Assembly (NCBI GenBank): GCA_949752795.1
Contig: OX457070.1
Location: 30,117,088-30,181,087, forward strand
Source: Hyperoodon ampullatus
Lineage: Eukaryota; Chordata; Mammalia; Artiodactyla; Ziphiidae
DNA: 64,000 nt
Direction: 5' to 3'
Of the stretch, positions 63,291 to 64,000 are shown piece after piece (within the stretch, counting starts at the first letter, position 1; every line of letters begins with the position of its first letter). A model generated the notes under the pieces. That model was not told the origin of the DNA, made no database searches, and saw only the letters and a list, made by a program, of their open reading frames with translations. Made by a program: the position numbers and the translations under genes.

Positions 63291-63639
63291 GTCAATGAAT
63301 AGTTTGATAAACTTATTCTGTTCCCTTTTTTTGCTTTTTTTTTTTTTTTTGGAAATGTGAACACATAGTTTTGCGATGACCTCAATAAAGATCACTTATC
63401 AACCACTGTATCTGAAAATGAGACATTTGTATATTCACCATTTGCTCTGATCACCTAAGACTTTTGTGCAAAATTATTGTTAGTGATATTTCCATCTTGA
63501 GAGTTAGCTTCAATTTGCTCTCCTATTAAATGCTATTGTAACATGTAACATCTAAAATATAATATAGAGCTGGATGTGTATTAAGTGCTTTCTGATGCCT
63601 AAATTACTCTTAAGTTTTTTATTTTATAGCTATTTACTT
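63291..63639. other. ANTXR1 intron, unique sequence
   Basis: I see nothing beyond a poly-T run at about 63331-63350. Confidence 0.5.
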
Positions 63640-64000
63640 ATAAGAATTTTAGTGAGGTATAACTGACATACAGTAAGTTATATGTAAAGTGTATAATTTG
63701 ATAAGTTTTGACATAGGTATACAATCATGGGGTGATACCACAGTCAAGATGGTGAACACATCCACCACCCTCAGAAGCTTCCATGTGCCCCTATGTAATC
63801 TCTTCCTCCTGCCCTGCCCCACACCATGCGACCACTGATCTGCTCTCTGTTGTTGTAGATTAGTTTGCATTCTCTAGAATTTTATGCAAATGGAATCATA
63901 TAGTAAGTTTTTTTTTTTTTTTTTTTGGTCTGGCTTTTTTTACTGAGTATAATTATTTTAAGATTCATCCATAATTATTTTGAGGTTTATACATAGTCTA
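63640..64000 (-). mobile_element. Old L1 3' end in reverse, running off the window
   Basis: 'gtgaggtataactgacatac', 'tgataagttttgacataggt' and 'gcaaatggaatcatatagta' are a reversed L1M-type tail. Confidence 0.85.

Noticed and set aside
59163..64000. Search for the ANTXR1 exon preceding 59162
   Set aside because: No candidate ending in the expected Cys-Ala-Gly region with a donor was seen. It is probably beyond base 64000.

Overview
This is a piece of a mammalian nuclear genome, almost certainly from a whale or dolphin. The main clue is a young tRNA-derived SINE of the CHR type (cetacean, hippo and ruminant), present in 12 closely similar copies of about 200 bp. Two older, longer CHR copies and one short tRNA-Glu-like SINE are also present, and I saw no ruminant BovB or Bov-A2 sequence. 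The species cannot be read from the window.

The only protein-coding gene I can support is ANTXR1 (TEM8, anthrax toxin receptor 1), on the minus strand. Four internal exons are visible with correct splice sites and phases, in transcript order: 59162-59064, 34231-34162, 32667-32589 and 5167-5072. Together they encode the second half of the extracellular Ig-like domain, the juxtamembrane stretch and the whole transmembrane helix, about residues 236-350 of the human protein. The introns between them are 24.8, 1.5 and 27.4 kb. The signal peptide, the vWA domain (upstream, beyond base 64000) and the cytoplasmic tail (downstream, before base 1) are outside the window. Inside the 27.4 kb intron, at about 12641-12699, lies what looks like the counterpart of the alternative last exon that gives human ANTXR1 its short isoform without a membrane span. 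Here its reading frame and stop codon appear not to be conserved.

Everything else is intron, made of nested mobile elements and unique sequence. From left to right: 1-5 kb holds an L1 3' end, a MIR and a CHR SINE. 5-32 kb holds many L2, MIR and L1 pieces, seven CHR SINEs and a three-layer nest (L2 > L1 > CHR) at 28.7-30.6 kb. 33-34 kb has two MIRs beside an exon. 36-47 kb has five CHR SINEs, a CpG-rich patch at 38.3-38.7 kb, a probable old retroviral LTR and a MER5A. 48-56 kb is a block of antisense L1 with a complete but decayed mariner transposon at 54102-55384. 56-64 kb holds the first visible ANTXR1 exon, two CHR SINEs, MIRs and two L1 pieces.

Repeat family names come from recognising consensus sequences by eye, so edges are good to about 10-50 bp unless a target-site duplication is given. 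No complete gene, RNA gene, CRISPR array or bacterial-type feature was found.
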